Source of the DNA: Monarcha castaneiventris obscurior
Taxonomy: Eukaryota > Chordata > Aves > Passeriformes > Monarchidae
Length of the DNA: 64,000 nt
Assembly: GCA_026261815.1 (NCBI GenBank)
Contig: JAMPIT010000258.1
Location: 10,097,501 to 10,161,500 of the forward strand
Direction of reading: 5' to 3'
A model generated the notes under the pieces. That model did no database searches. It was not told where the DNA came from and saw only the letters and a program-made list of their open reading frames with translations. The position numbers and the translations under genes were made by a program. Below, piece by piece: positions 23,337-35,530 of this stretch. Numbering within the stretch: the first letter of the stretch is position 1; every line of letters starts with the position of its first letter.

Positions 23337-26300
23337 CAGGACCGGCGCCCACCCGCCGGCTGCCCGCCAGCCGTGGCCCCCGGAGTTGCCCAAACGGGGC
23401 GTCGGGGGGCTGCTGCTCTCCCAGGGGCGCCGCTTCTCCTCCCGGCCCCGCCGTGCCGGCCTCGCCCACCCGCCTGGCACCGGTCACATTTTCCGCCGTG
23501 CAGCTCCCTCCCAAATTGCAGCGGGACGCTGCTGGGCCCCCTGGGCGGCAGCTTCCCCGCTCCGGGGCAGCCCCGTACCCTTCCAGCCCTGAGGCAGCCG
23601 AGTCCCCTCGGGATGCCCATGGGGACGCAGCCTTCTCTCACGCACCCTGCGGCATCTTCTGGCATGGGATGGGCATGATTTCCAGGGGTGGGCATCATCC
23701 CCGAACTTGCCTTGGACAGCCACAGCAGAGCCACAGAGCAAATTAGGGACTTAACACTCCCAGTGTTTCCCAACTGCGGCACGCACGCACGGCACTCACA
23801 CTGCTATTTTAACGTTTCCTGAATGCACGTTGCAGCTCTGCACAAACCCTTCTGCACACACGCTCCACCTCGGCCACAGGCAACTTCCCTGCCAGCCCTA
23901 GGAGTGTCCCGAACAAAAACTGCCAGTCATAGGAAATGGAAGAGCCAGTTTTAGATGGGGACTCAAAAGAAACACTTGTCTCATTGTTTCTTGTGAAGTA
24001 CACCAAACGTTGATCTAAGAGACTTATTTATTTTGCTCAAGAGTGAAATCTTTTGAATTTTTTCTTCAAGTACTAAATATTTTCAGGTTGTTCTTAAAAA
24101 TAGAGAATGGGCAGCATTTTATGGCTCTCCTCTAATTCTGCACTGGCATTCTCAAAATACAACTGTGCTATGTGACATACACTGAAAAAAGAAGTCTTCT
24201 CCGTGAGCATCATCAACCACTTGGATTATATTCTGTGTACGAGAGCAAGGAGGATCACATGCTTATGTCATCCAACAACTTTTGTGTAAGCAGTGACTCA
24301 TCACTGAAGTATATGGGCTGGGTTTACCTGTTACTCCAGGATCACTGAATGCACCAGCCCCTATAAAACTGTCCACAGGCACAGCATGAAGTGTGTCCTC
24401 AGGCCTTAACTGGGTGCAGACCATGGTGGTTTGGTTCTTGCTGGACTGAAACTCACCCATCCTTCCTGCAGCATTTCAGAGGTAGGTCTTATGCAGAGTG
24501 CTTGCATGACTTTTGAATTATAAAACCTTTGGAAGTGTTAGTAATAATAATAATAATCATAATCATATTTCTTATTTTCACACTTAAAATAAAACAATGT
24601 GCATTTCAAGCTTCTCAGCTCAGGAAGAAAGCACCTGGGTGAAGGAGCTTCATGTACTTTCTTGACATAAGCACCAGCTCAGCCCTGTTCCCTGCTCTGA
24701 CCTGCAGCTCAGCCACTGAGAGGCTGATGATACTCACCAAAAGAAACCTGCTTCCCTTCAAGGCATCTGCTCTACTGTTGCTTTCCTGCACACCTTGTGC
24801 AAGAGCAAGGAGAATGGCAAGGCAGGCAGCAAGCACTGCCTTCTCCCGTGGATCAGCCATGGCACAATGGTAAAAGTGGGATCAGATTCCAGAACTCCTT
24901 CTCTGCTTTGTGTAAAAACGGGCATTTGGATAGTCCAGGTAAAAATCTCCCACAAATTTGAGCAAACATAATTGTGCATGTATTTTGCTCATCAGTAACA
25001 CCTTGCAGTTATCATCTGATTAACCAAAGTTATAATTTTTTTGCGCTGGTCATTTCAAACACCTCTTTTGAAACAGCTGCCCCACAGGCTGTGCATAAAG
25101 ATGTCTCAACACCTGAGTCCTGCCATTTTGTGTGGGGACCCTGAATTTGCTGGCCCCACACACATTTCCTAGGCACTCATCCTGCAGCATGCTCCTCACC
25201 AAAAGCATCAACAGTTCAGGACTTCAGTAAATATTCCACAGGGTAGTGTAGATGAGCCACATTTTAAATAACATCAGAGTTTGACACACTTCAGGAAGCC
25301 ACATTAAAAACCATCGCTTATCTCCCAGGGATCCTGGGGAAAACATTCAGTCACAGCCCAGCTTGTGCTACAGCTTCACCATCAAAATTACAGAATTCCA
25401 GGGGAAAAAAGTGCTCTTATTATATAGCTGTATTTTCAGTACTTACAACATCATGAAAAATGATCCCTCAGATTTAAACTTCTTTCTTTTGTTCTTAGCC
25501 AAAAAGCAATTTTTTTTTCTCTTTCAATTTCTTAGTATGGAAAAAGGGATCTGAATCCTGCGCCAGTGTCCAATTTATGCTAGCTGAGAACCAAGCTCTG
25601 TGTTTTGAGGCTTGAAAAAAAAGGCAGCTTTATTTAACTTTATGTTACTGCACCATCACACACAAACTTAATACAGCTTGGATTCAGGGAACAAATCTGG
25701 CATTTAGCTAGCTTCTGTGAGCAATGTCTTCAGAGAAAAATAAGAAGATACAGTCAAGTTATTTATATTTGTAATTACCATTAATCTGTATTACTAATGA
25801 GGATTTTGATCCTGAAAATGGATCCATAAACATGGACTCCTGCACCACTATGGAGCCGTGATATGCACAGAGGCCCATAGGAAAATTTTCCACTGAAATA
25901 TATATGCTACAATGATTATTTGGACCTTAAAATAACTTTGAACATCTGATTTAACTTTGTGTGTATTGCTCATCTCTAAGAGTAATAGGGGACACCTCCA
26001 GCTGTGGGGTTTTTTTCCACTTAATACTAAAGCAGAATTTGAGATTGCTACAGGCTATCACAGTGCTGTCCCTTCCCATTGCAAATGCTGTTCTAAATAC
26101 TGAAGTCTAAATTAATATATACAATCCTGCACCTACAGGGTTGATTGGATGCACTTAACTTTATGCATACAGATTTCAATAGGATTACTAATCATACATA
26201 AAGTCAAGTGTACATGTAAATTCCACCATGAACAATGCCTTGACTGGAAGTCTGCTGTATTCTTACAGTACCGATGTACGTTCTTAAAACAAGAGATCCC

Positions 26301-26579
26301 CTCACTCATCATTATGTCCTCTAGCTGCTGCTGTATAAAATAAGATTGAGAAATGTGATAAACTGTAGCAGCAATGGCAGAAAGCAAGGGGCAGACTGTG
26401 CCACACGTGTACCTGCAGCACATTGGGATCCTATGACAGGGCGTTGCATTTGTTGGGAGCTGCCCTATTCGGTCCCCCAAAAAGTGACACCCCAAAAAAT
26501 TGCTGAAATTCTCCAGTTATGGACCTACGTCCTAAAGTCACTAGCACCATCACCACCCATAGCTAGACCCAGACCATTC

Positions 26580-26830
26580 CTCGCATCCCTTCATCTGCAG
26601 TATGGGCGGAGGAGGGGAAGATGGCGAACGAATTACTTAACTAATTAAAAAGGAACTTTTTCTCGCAATTAGTCTCCGAGGCGGATCCGCTCCCAGAGGG
26701 TGTGGGTGGCTGGCTGCCGTGTGTACTGTCCATGCCCTCTGCTGGCTACAGCCAGCGCGTCTCAGCTGCGTGCCACCGCCACCCTGCCCTCGCCGCTGCC
26801 ACAGCGCCCACTCCGGGGAGGAGATGCTGG
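26580..26830. promoter_or_regulatory. Isolated CpG-rich patch with YY1-like motif
   Basis: The patch combines a CpG-rich part (CTCCGAGGCGGATCCGC, CGCCGCTGCCACAGCG) with AAGATGGCG at 26,618-26,626, the core of the YY1 promoter motif, and an AT-rich CTAATTAAAAAGG block between them. It lies mid-way in the intergenic region, about 3.3 kb upstream of the RNF220 promoter. It could be a small unmethylated enhancer or a non-coding RNA promoter. Confidence 0.35.
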
Positions 26831-27375
26831 GCAGTGCCAGAAGTCCCTGCTGTCCAAATGATTTTATCCCCTGGTTTTGTCAGAGCTGTGGCCCTGGTTT
26901 AAGCATCCCTAAGCTGGTGGCTACGTTCCAGGAGGACAGGAGCTTGGAGGCTCTGCGGTTAGCCGTGTCTCACTCTGATGCTATTAGCAAGGACATCTGA
27001 GAGGAAGGTTGACTTAAGAGTTTGGGAGTATTATTCTGGTCTTAGCAGCTGATCTGGGCTTTACTCGAGTGGTTGGTGTAAGGATTGTCCCAGAGCTCAG
27101 GAGACGTAATATGGGACCTCTTCGTCTTCTGAGCCATCTGTGACTACCCTCTGCCAGACCCCTCTCTCTTCAGAAGAAGAGTTTGGCAGAGGCAGGTCTG
27201 AAATCATACTGTCTGCCAGAAATTTGAAATTCAGAGCTGGCGCACTCTCAGTGACTAGTCTTCCCAGAATGAGAAAACAGTCCTTTAAATGACTTGTTGA
27301 CTCACACGACTAGTAGTAAGAAAATTTTCTTCAGCCTCCAAGAATTTTCTATGGCTGACAGATAAACTCCTTTTC

Positions 27376-27377
<2 letters not shown>

Positions 27378-27443
<66 letters not shown>
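27378..27443 (+). repeat. (CAT)22 microsatellite
   Basis: Twenty-two uninterrupted CAT units span 66 bases. On the minus strand it reads as a Met-repeat open frame, which is an artefact. Perfect repeats of this length are usually highly polymorphic. Confidence 0.97.
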
Positions 27444-28019
27444 TGTGGTCACTATCAGCATTGCTATCATCACCATCACCTAGATCTCTTCCAAAGTCTG
27501 CTGACTAACACAGGAGAACCTCTTGGTTTTGCTTTTTGTAGCACACTGCAAGATGCCACTGTAACTTTAAACCTTGCTCATCACCAAATCTCTACAGCAG
27601 AGTGGAGACCATGCCTGGGATTTTGCAAACAAGTACTAGGTGTTCTTTATAAATCATTGTCCTGCAGTATCATTTCCTATATGACCTTCCCCTTGGAAAA
27701 GTCCTGCTCCAAAAGGGAGGTTGTAGACTGGACGGCAGATGTCTGACCAGTAACTGTATCAACTGCTTTAGGAACACTGCTCTTATGTGAACATCAACCA
27801 CGTTATCATTTCTACAGCTGAAGCCTGACACAGGTAAGATGTCCAGAGCCCTAAAAGAGGCACTTCTGGGACACGTGCTCCTGAGGAAAGTTCTCTCCAA
27901 AACTCTGGCAGCCACAGTGTGTGATTTAAGCCCATGCACGCAGCAACACCCTTTCCTATCAACTGTTTCTAAAATTTGATTACAGCACTGGACACTTGTT
28001 TTCTGTAAAAGCATCCACT

Positions 28020-28130
28020 CTTTTTTCAGGGCTTTTTTGAATCCCTCCCTGAGCAATATCCTGTTGCTAGGAGTTCCACAGGCTAATGGTGTGGAAAAAT
28101 ATTTCCCTGTGAGAAGAGCTACACCTGTCC
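28020..28130 (-). mobile_element. Possible degenerate CR1-like relic
   Basis: On the minus strand the translation includes KYFSTPL and, further on, EGFKKALKK. This loosely follows the end of CR1-type ORF2 proteins, where a short basic segment precedes a Pro-Ser-Leu-Glu motif and a Phe-Lys-x-x-Leu-Asp stretch. The match is weak and may be coincidental. Confidence 0.3.
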
Positions 28131-31100
28131 AACCCCCCTTCTGTGCACCATCCATCACGCTGACAGCATAGGTAACTTGCCCGGGATCATGTCAAAGCGT
28201 GAAATAGCTATAAAGGCAACGCATATGTGTTTGTCATTTTTGTCATTAATGGGATCAAGCAAAACTAAGGCAGAGCTATTGAACTGTGCCACAGAAGCCA
28301 GGGGAAGCTGGAGCCATGTCCGAGAGCAGCTCAGAGTGGTGGCTCCTGCTTTGGCCCATGGAAAGTGCACGGGGTGAGCAATGCTTTGATCTTCTTATTT
28401 ATTTGTGTTTGCTGTGACTGTACTGCAGGGAAAATGCTGGGTTCATTTTTGGGGGCCAAACAAGCTGCATAGCCCAGGGGAGGCACTACCTCCACAGCCT
28501 GGACCTATGGCTCCAGGCTCCTCCTCCTCCCTTCCCAGTTCAGCAGGGAAGCTCAATTCAGCAGAGGATGGGGAAAAAATACCCACGTTCCCTTTTAGCC
28601 AGGCAACCAAACCTGAGCAGGACAGGTCTAGTGAGCTTTTAAGGCAGCTCTCTGGTGTGATTAGTTAGAGCTTAACATGAGATAAAATCAATTGGAAACT
28701 TGTGTGAGTTAAGGCTGCTCTCATCAGTCAGAGTTTGCAGCAGCCAAGTGCACCATGATTGTTATTAATATCTGCTACAGATATATAAGCTGAAATGGGG
28801 CTTTACAGTAAAAAGGAAGACAGGTTGCTCTTTCTCAAGAACATACAGATTGTGCATGTAATTCAGGGCCATGCCCAGCACCCTGCACATCTGTAGTGGT
28901 GGGAACTGCCTGTTCTCAGGAGAAAATACACTGGTGTCTTATATGCATGTGCATTTCCTCATGATACTGCATAACGCACAAGGATGTTGTTTAGGAGTTT
29001 AAAGTGCTGATTATTATGATGTTTGTGGTCCATCCCAGGAGAGGCATTAGGTGCAAGGCAGCTCACACACCATGGGTGACTTCAGACAAGCCTATGCTTT
29101 TGTGTCTGCCTTCTTTCAAAGGAAAAATGCTTTCTGCCAATGCAGTAAGTAATCGTGTATAAGGCTGGACCTCAGCATCAGCTGTAGTGCTCACTGCTGT
29201 GACTGCTGTGATAATTCCCATGCTGTCACATGAATGGGATTGCACCATAAACTCACACACCTTAGCCGTGCTGATGGCCAAGCCTACATAATGGCCCAAT
29301 GCATTGGTGCTAATGATCCAGTGTTTATGGTGGCCCACAGCACCGTTGTCATGCCAACGAGATGGTATTCCTCCCTAGAAAAAATAATAATAACCAAATA
29401 AATAAATACTTGCTTTCTCGAGACTGATCTGTCTAATAGGAGTTGGAGATTAAATCTGAAGGGAGGAAAATCCAGGCTGAAATACAAACCAGTCTCTGTT
29501 CAGATGAGAGCAGACCAGAACATCTTTTTCCCTCTCCATCCGCTCTGTGCTGTGCAGAACACTCTGTGCAAAGCCTCCTCTCCAGCCAAGCAAACCCCTC
29601 CTGTGGTAGGGCAGGGGAGCAGGGATTTCTGCCTAACCAGTCCCTCCCTGGGGATTTGGGTCAGATCTGGGACTTCCATACTGAACTCCCCTCTCCTGGT
29701 CCCACAGCAGTGTGGCCCCAGCAGGGACGTGGCATGAGGAAAGCCTGTCCCTGTGGCTGCCAGGCTGCCCATGAGCACCCAACCTGCCTAACCTGCCTCC
29801 CACTCTGCCCCAGCACGTGGTGCCCTAGCAGAGAGTTCAGCTCTGAAGCACTGTCAGGGTACTTGCAGTAGGAAGGGTGCTGCTACAGACCCAAGTGAGC
29901 ATCGCTCCTCAGGATCCTCCCTTCCCTTTCTGAGAGGCTGACGTGCTTCAGAGCTTCAGCTCTTCCTTACCTCAGTCAAACCAAATCTGGCTTCAGCGCC
30001 CATTTTCACAACCTCTTCTTAAAATTTTGGAAATTTTTTTATTTCATACAGAAATAAACTGCTGCTGAATTCCAGAACTTGGTGCCTGGCTGTCACTATT
30101 CCCCTCCCAGGAAATTACCCATCTTCCTCTGAGAAATACCTGTCTTCTTTCTACCAGTCTTTCTCACAAGTCACTTCTCACATGCATTTCCCATTCCTTT
30201 TTCTTGCCCCTCTCTTGTCCTTTAATCCAGCTCACATTACTCTAGCAGTAAATTATTTAAAGCAGGCAAATACGTGCAACAAGCCAGCTTTCTGTCAGAC
30301 ACGAGCCTGTTCAGAAACTGATACACTCAAAATTTCTTTATCTTGGCCCAGCTTTATCTTGAGCTAGCCTTTTCCACCATCCAGTTAAAATGCCTCATAT
30401 CCCATCATACAGTCCCAGTGCCCCACATACTGCAGCCCTTCAGATTCCTGCCTTGATTGTTGGAGGAACATCTCATCGCTTCTGCAGTTTTCCTGTAGAC
30501 CTCAACCCCTCCATAAGATCAATAAGGTAAAATTTACTGTAATTCAGAAAATGATTCAGATAACAAGAATAGCTTGAATTTTAAGAGCAAATAACAACAA
30601 TAAAACTTGGAAGAGGCTTAAGTCCTTACTGTACAGGTCAGACCAGTAGCTGGCTTGAAGAGGAAACTGGCACAGGGAATGTCTTGTCCTGCCAGTGTAG
30701 TTTTCCCTTGCAAAGTTTCTTGCCTGCCTGCTGTGCCTTCTGGCACCAGGGGCAAGACATGGATTAGGTGAGATCTAGGTCTGGTCCATCTCCACACTCC
30801 TGCATTTTTGACTCTACTCAAAATTCAAAAATGTGGTGACAACACCCCAAACTGAGCATCTCACAGCTGAGAGCACCACCTGCACTCACCATGTCAGCCA
30901 CTTTCCTTTGTTAGCAGTGAGACAGTTGGTTAAGGCAAATGCACAAATTCCCAGGTGCCTGCAATGCATCATGTATTTAATACATGCACTGAGGCTGCAT
31001 GTATTAATTTCTGCCTGTTGTCTGTGAAGTATGTGAAAGGTCACTTCTTCCACTCCTCTGTTCTAGGCTGGTTTTCAGGACACTCCTTTCCATCCATCCT

Positions 31101-33734
31101 TCCATCAGTTCATCAAGCCACCCATGCACAGCACTGTTCTCCCTCCAGAGGCTGTGACAGCGAGAGACAGTACTAAGGTTTGACCAAGAGGCGTTAAATA
31201 GACCTGATAATTTGTGTGCTCTTGTAGGAAATCTCGAACTTCAGTAGCATCTGGGTCTTTCTCCCAGTGATGCTCTTGAAGCTGTCAGGTTTGAATTGTC
31301 CTGGAGATGTTCAGTGTCTCTCTCTTATGTCTTCAGAGCGTGTGGGTAGTTGACCCTGTTGAGTAATGTCATCTCATTAGACAGAAACACATGTTCATTG
31401 AGATAAGGATGAGCTGTCTCCCATAAGGTTTGGAATCAGATCTCAGTTGGTCTTTCTGTTACACATTCAATTGGCGTGATTCCCCCCTCCACTGAAATCC
31501 TGCAGGGATATATTTCAGTGGGCTAATTATAAATTCCTTCTGTCTTGCAATAGCTGGATACAGCATGCCTGGTGGCATGAACCTCCCCTCCTTCATTCGT
31601 GTTGTGCACCTCTCTTGCTGCAGGCAAAAGTAATTTCCCCAGCCTGGAAATGTGATTTAATTTGACCTTGTTCGCACGGGTTCTGCATCTTTTACATTCC
31701 CACCCCCAATGATAAAACAGGATCAGAGGAAATTGCAATGATTCACAGTGATGCTCTGCCTCAGCCTCCAATTCTTCTTGTTCCTTCCTCTCCCTGCCAT
31801 CCCTGCTCTGCCTACCCACCACAGATACAGGGTACTTCTGACTGTAGGTGGAGGATGTAAGAGGGATGTAAAGATGTGGAACCACATGCTTGTGTCATAT
31901 CTCCTCTGCCAGGAGAGGCAAACTGCGTGTCTTTCCTTATGAGACATTTCAGGAGTGAAAGGAAAAGAAACTGAGAGAGAGAGAGAAGAGGGAATATCAT
32001 CAGAAACAAGGGGAGTGCTCTAGCACTCTGTTTCTGTAGCAGATCCTTACTCGCAGTCCCTGCCTGCCTGGATCCACTCCCTCAGCCGTCCACTGCCTGC
32101 CCCAAGGCTGCTGTCCTAAACTGCACATTTCTACTGTCCGGTGGCTGTTGTCCCCAGTCTTCCCACTCACTCTTTCCTGACACGGTAAGAATAAATTGTC
32201 TAACTTAAGTACCTCAGCCCTGCACTCCTAGTGGTCTCATTTAGAGGAGCATCTGTGGAAATCCTTGTGCTCCCCTTGTGCAGGTTCAGAAGGTCTTGTT
32301 TGTGGGATTCTCTCTCCCTTGTCCGGAATTCAGGTGCTCAGCAGTGAGACATAACAGTGAGCTTCTTCAGAAGACAGTCTCTCTAGCTGTGCCAGAGGAG
32401 TGTTAATAATACAGTTGCTACTCTGCAGAATCCCAAAGCATACGAGATGCTTGGAGAGGCACATTCTGGCTGTGCACTGACTGCCTCCACCAGTAAACTT
32501 GGGCATGGGGACAGCAAGCCTTTTTACACCGGCTCAGAGAAGCTGTAAGCCATGACAAGAAACACTGGCTATCCATAGCAATAAGCTACTGAGCACCAGG
32601 GAAGCATGCTTACAGGATTTTTCCAGTAATAGGGATGGCATCAATTGTCAGCAAAGCAGACAATCTGGCTGCATGTGTCATTCAGACTTGTTAATGCTCT
32701 GCTTCTCACCTGCTGGCTTTCCCTTTTGTGCTGAGCTATTACCAGAGCCTTGGGAAACCTGCTGGGTCCAGTGCCAAATTGTGTGGATCCTTTCCCTCCA
32801 AGTGCAGAAGATTTTTGTCTCATTTTAGGTGTGTGGGACTGTTATTCTTACAGGAAGTTTCTGAAGGGGATGAGAAATGTTTCAGATCCCTTGAGACATC
32901 AGGGCTACATTTACTATTGCAACAGCCTTATCTAGAGAAAGTAATACTTTCTGTTTCTACCTCACTTCAGCAACTCACATCGAGTGGAATACGGTCTAAA
33001 CAGGTAATTTCTAACCCCAGGTTGTAGTGGGGTATCTTGGGCCAGACAGGAAGGACCACAAGTGGTCTCTAAACTTCTGGTAGCTGCAAGTGTTGAATGC
33101 TGAGCTTTTGCACTGAGGAGAGACTGGGAAGGGGTAGGATGGAGGAGAAAGAAAGTATGTCCTCTCATTAGCACTCTGTGAAGCTGGGAAACAGCTGCCA
33201 GAGCTGGGCACCACAGTGGATGAAGGACAAAGCATTTGCATGTTTTGCACCCAACTGGTAGAGACTGATAAAGAGCAGGAGGATTTTGACCTGGAGAAGC
33301 TGAGCTCCTCCAGGATGTAGACTTTAAGGCCTGAAGGTTCAGTTCTGAGCATATGGTGGGTTGTCTGCATGTTGATGGGCTGACCAGTGAATAAGTCTGG
33401 GGGATGGAGCAGTTTTATTGCTCTCCATCAGCTCGACACTTTCTCTGTCAACCAAAGCAAGATGCCTTGTTCCCTGGAGCCCCCAAAATGATGGCTTATG
33501 CCTCTCACATGAAGAAAAAGGTCCACCTGTAGCAGCCTGGTCTAAAAACCCACAGCCTGGCATTGAGAAGTGGCAGTAGGAGCTCATTCCCAGTGAACTG
33601 GATGCTTGCAGGGTACAGTGCATGGCTCAGTGAGATCCAAGCACTGCCCACTGCCGAGTAATGTTGTTTTGAGTAAGAGACTCATATAAGCCATCCATGG
33701 TTTCTATTCATTTTCTGCCACCCCCCCAGGCAGC

Positions 33735-33950
33735 CTGTGTGAGGCTGAGCAAGTCACTTGCTCTCTCTGGCTGCAACTAAACTTATCTTCATTATTGCAC
33801 ATTTTGGCTCACTTTCATCCTCTTCTATTGGGAGGAGTTTGCCTCCAACCCTGATCTTCAAGCAGGGATGAACATTCTGATGCTCCTTCCATCCTCTCAC
33901 ACTCTCGTGTCTATTTAAACTGTAATGTTTTAGGAGCAGGGACATTAACC
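33735..33950 (+). mobile_element. MIR-like SINE relic
   Basis: The block GAGCAAGTCACTTGCTCTCT corresponds to the MIR segment GGGCAAGTTACTTAACCTCTCT. Near the end, TTAAACTGTAATGTTTTAGG then AGCAGGGACATT recalls the common amniote SINE tail (GACTGTAAGCTCTTTGGGGC then AGGGAC). The two blocks are in the correct order about 150 bases apart. The relic is strongly diverged. Confidence 0.45.
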
Positions 33951-34234
33951 CTCATCTGGATTAGCATTGCTCTAATGTAAATAATATTAGTTACATTATA
34001 GATGTTTCTGTAATTAGAGTTCCTGTTTCTATAGGCATTTAAACACCTCGTCTCCTCATTTGACAGTTATGTTATTTGATTTGTGTTCTCCTGATGTGGA
34101 GATCAGTACAGAAACCCTTTTATCTCTTCTGATGAGCAGGTTTAGACTATGATTGGATTTGATTTTTTTAGAAACGTGTGTAGGGAGGAGCCCACAGATA
34201 CTAGGTATGATTTGTGTAAGGTGGGATACAGCCA

Positions 34235-34290
34235 CAGAATTTAAATGGAGGTTAAATAACATGGCAAGAAGCAGGGCTTTAATCAGTAGG
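34235..34290 (-). mobile_element. Weak MIR-like relic
   Basis: GGAGGTTAAATAACATGGC then AAGAAGCAGGGCTTTAATC follows the reverse-strand MIR order (GAGAGGTTAAGTAACTTGCC then GCAGAGCTGGGATTC). The segment is short and diverged. Confidence 0.35.
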
Positions 34291-35308
34291 GTTTTTACAA
34301 GGAGCATGAGTTAAGGACAAACCCTTTCCAGAGCAAGGGGAAAAAAAGAGCTGGCCTAGCTGGCAAAACCTTGGAAAAATTGGCTTCCCTGTCTCCATTT
34401 GCCTGCATTTTAAGTGGGACACAACAGTATTTGCTGGTACTCTGAGGGAAGCCCACTCATGAAAAGGTTTACCAGAGATGATTTTATCAGAGATGCTTGC
34501 CTTGGCAGATGGCTGTACGCTTTAAATTTAAACAGAGAGGCATAAATAGTAGAAAAGAAAAGAGGGTAATAAGAAAAATATTAAACTGCCCAGTGCAAAT
34601 CCTTGGGGAACTTCTATTGCAATAACTGACCTCCCATATAGCACCATTTATTTCATACGCTGGCAGCTTTATAGGTGCTTGTACAGCTACAGACGAACAC
34701 CAATTTGCCAGTGCAGTTTGTTTTGATAACTGTTGTTTTCAATAAATCTATATTAAAATCAAAGGGAAAATTAAATAGACTGAAGTCAGTGGCACTAGAG
34801 ATAAGGTAGCACATTACTACACCGGCCTCTTCAGCTGGAGGAGCTTCCCCTCCCGTCCAGTGTGGGTCACAGATGTGATGAATTTCAGTGGTCTCAGCTG
34901 TGCTTTCTGATGGCAGCCAATGTGAGTGAGAATTTTGGTGGGGGAAAGGAATTTTGATATTTCCAAGCTCAGTTACTTTCAGGGCTGTAACAAGGGAGGA
35001 GGTTGGGGGAGGATGCACCACTCACTTTAAGAGGCTCTTTCTCTTGGGTTTCAAAGGACAATTGCAAGCACAGAGGTCGAGGTCTCTAGCCTTTGAACTC
35101 TGTGCTGTGTCTCCCAGGACCCCTTAGGTGTTCCTGCTCCTACGTGACAATCCACAGAGCTGGCACCTGTGGAGTGAAAACAGCAGGAGAAGCAGGATCT
35201 GTGACTGGTCCCCTGGCAAGTGGGTTATCTGTGTCTCAGATTTTTCTGGACATGGCATGTCCTTCTCCTCTCTCCCCCTGGCAGACTAGGTACCTCCTGC
35301 AGCATTAG

Positions 35309-35530
35309 GGGAAGTCCTGGTGGAAGAGAGGGAGGAGAGAAGAGAGAATAGAAACTCCAAGGAGAGTGCTGAGAAGGAAGGAAAGAAGAAAGAAAGGAAG
35401 GAAGGAGTGAGCTAGGGGAAATGATGGGAGGAAGAGAGAGGCTGGAAAAGGAAAGAGGGTCTCCAAACACTGGAGAGGAAAGACAAAGAGGCAAAAAATA
35501 GAATAAACAGAAGGGGAGATAGTGGGGAAG
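35309..35530 (+). repeat. Homopurine-rich tract
   Basis: About 220 bases are overwhelmingly A and G on the plus strand, with AAGG and AGGA words repeated (for example GAAGGAAGGAAAGAAGAAAG). Long purine tracts can form triplex (H-DNA) structures. The opposite strand gives Ser/Phe/Leu-rich open frames that are artefacts of composition. Confidence 0.85.

Larger units (their letters stand above)
22430..23620 (-). promoter_or_regulatory. RNF220: CpG-island promoter of RNF220
   Basis: This dense CpG region spans the RNF220 5' exon. It holds the GTGAGT donor at 23,012, an AC/GC dinucleotide tract at 23,215-23,279 and a ZNF143-type motif at 23,318-23,336 oriented towards the gene. No TATA box is evident, as usual for CpG-island promoters. 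The start site is inferred to lie between about 23,130 and 23,310. Confidence 0.75.

Noticed and set aside
20446..23782. Multiple 100-220 codon frames on both strands across the RNF220 CpG islands.
   Set aside because: They reflect composition only, with low-complexity Pro/Arg/Ala/Gly translations and no recognisable domain. Only the part of the 23,109 frame that joins exon 2 was kept, as a finding.
27285..27479. A Met-rich 64-codon frame on the minus strand.
   Set aside because: It is the reverse reading of the CAT microsatellite.
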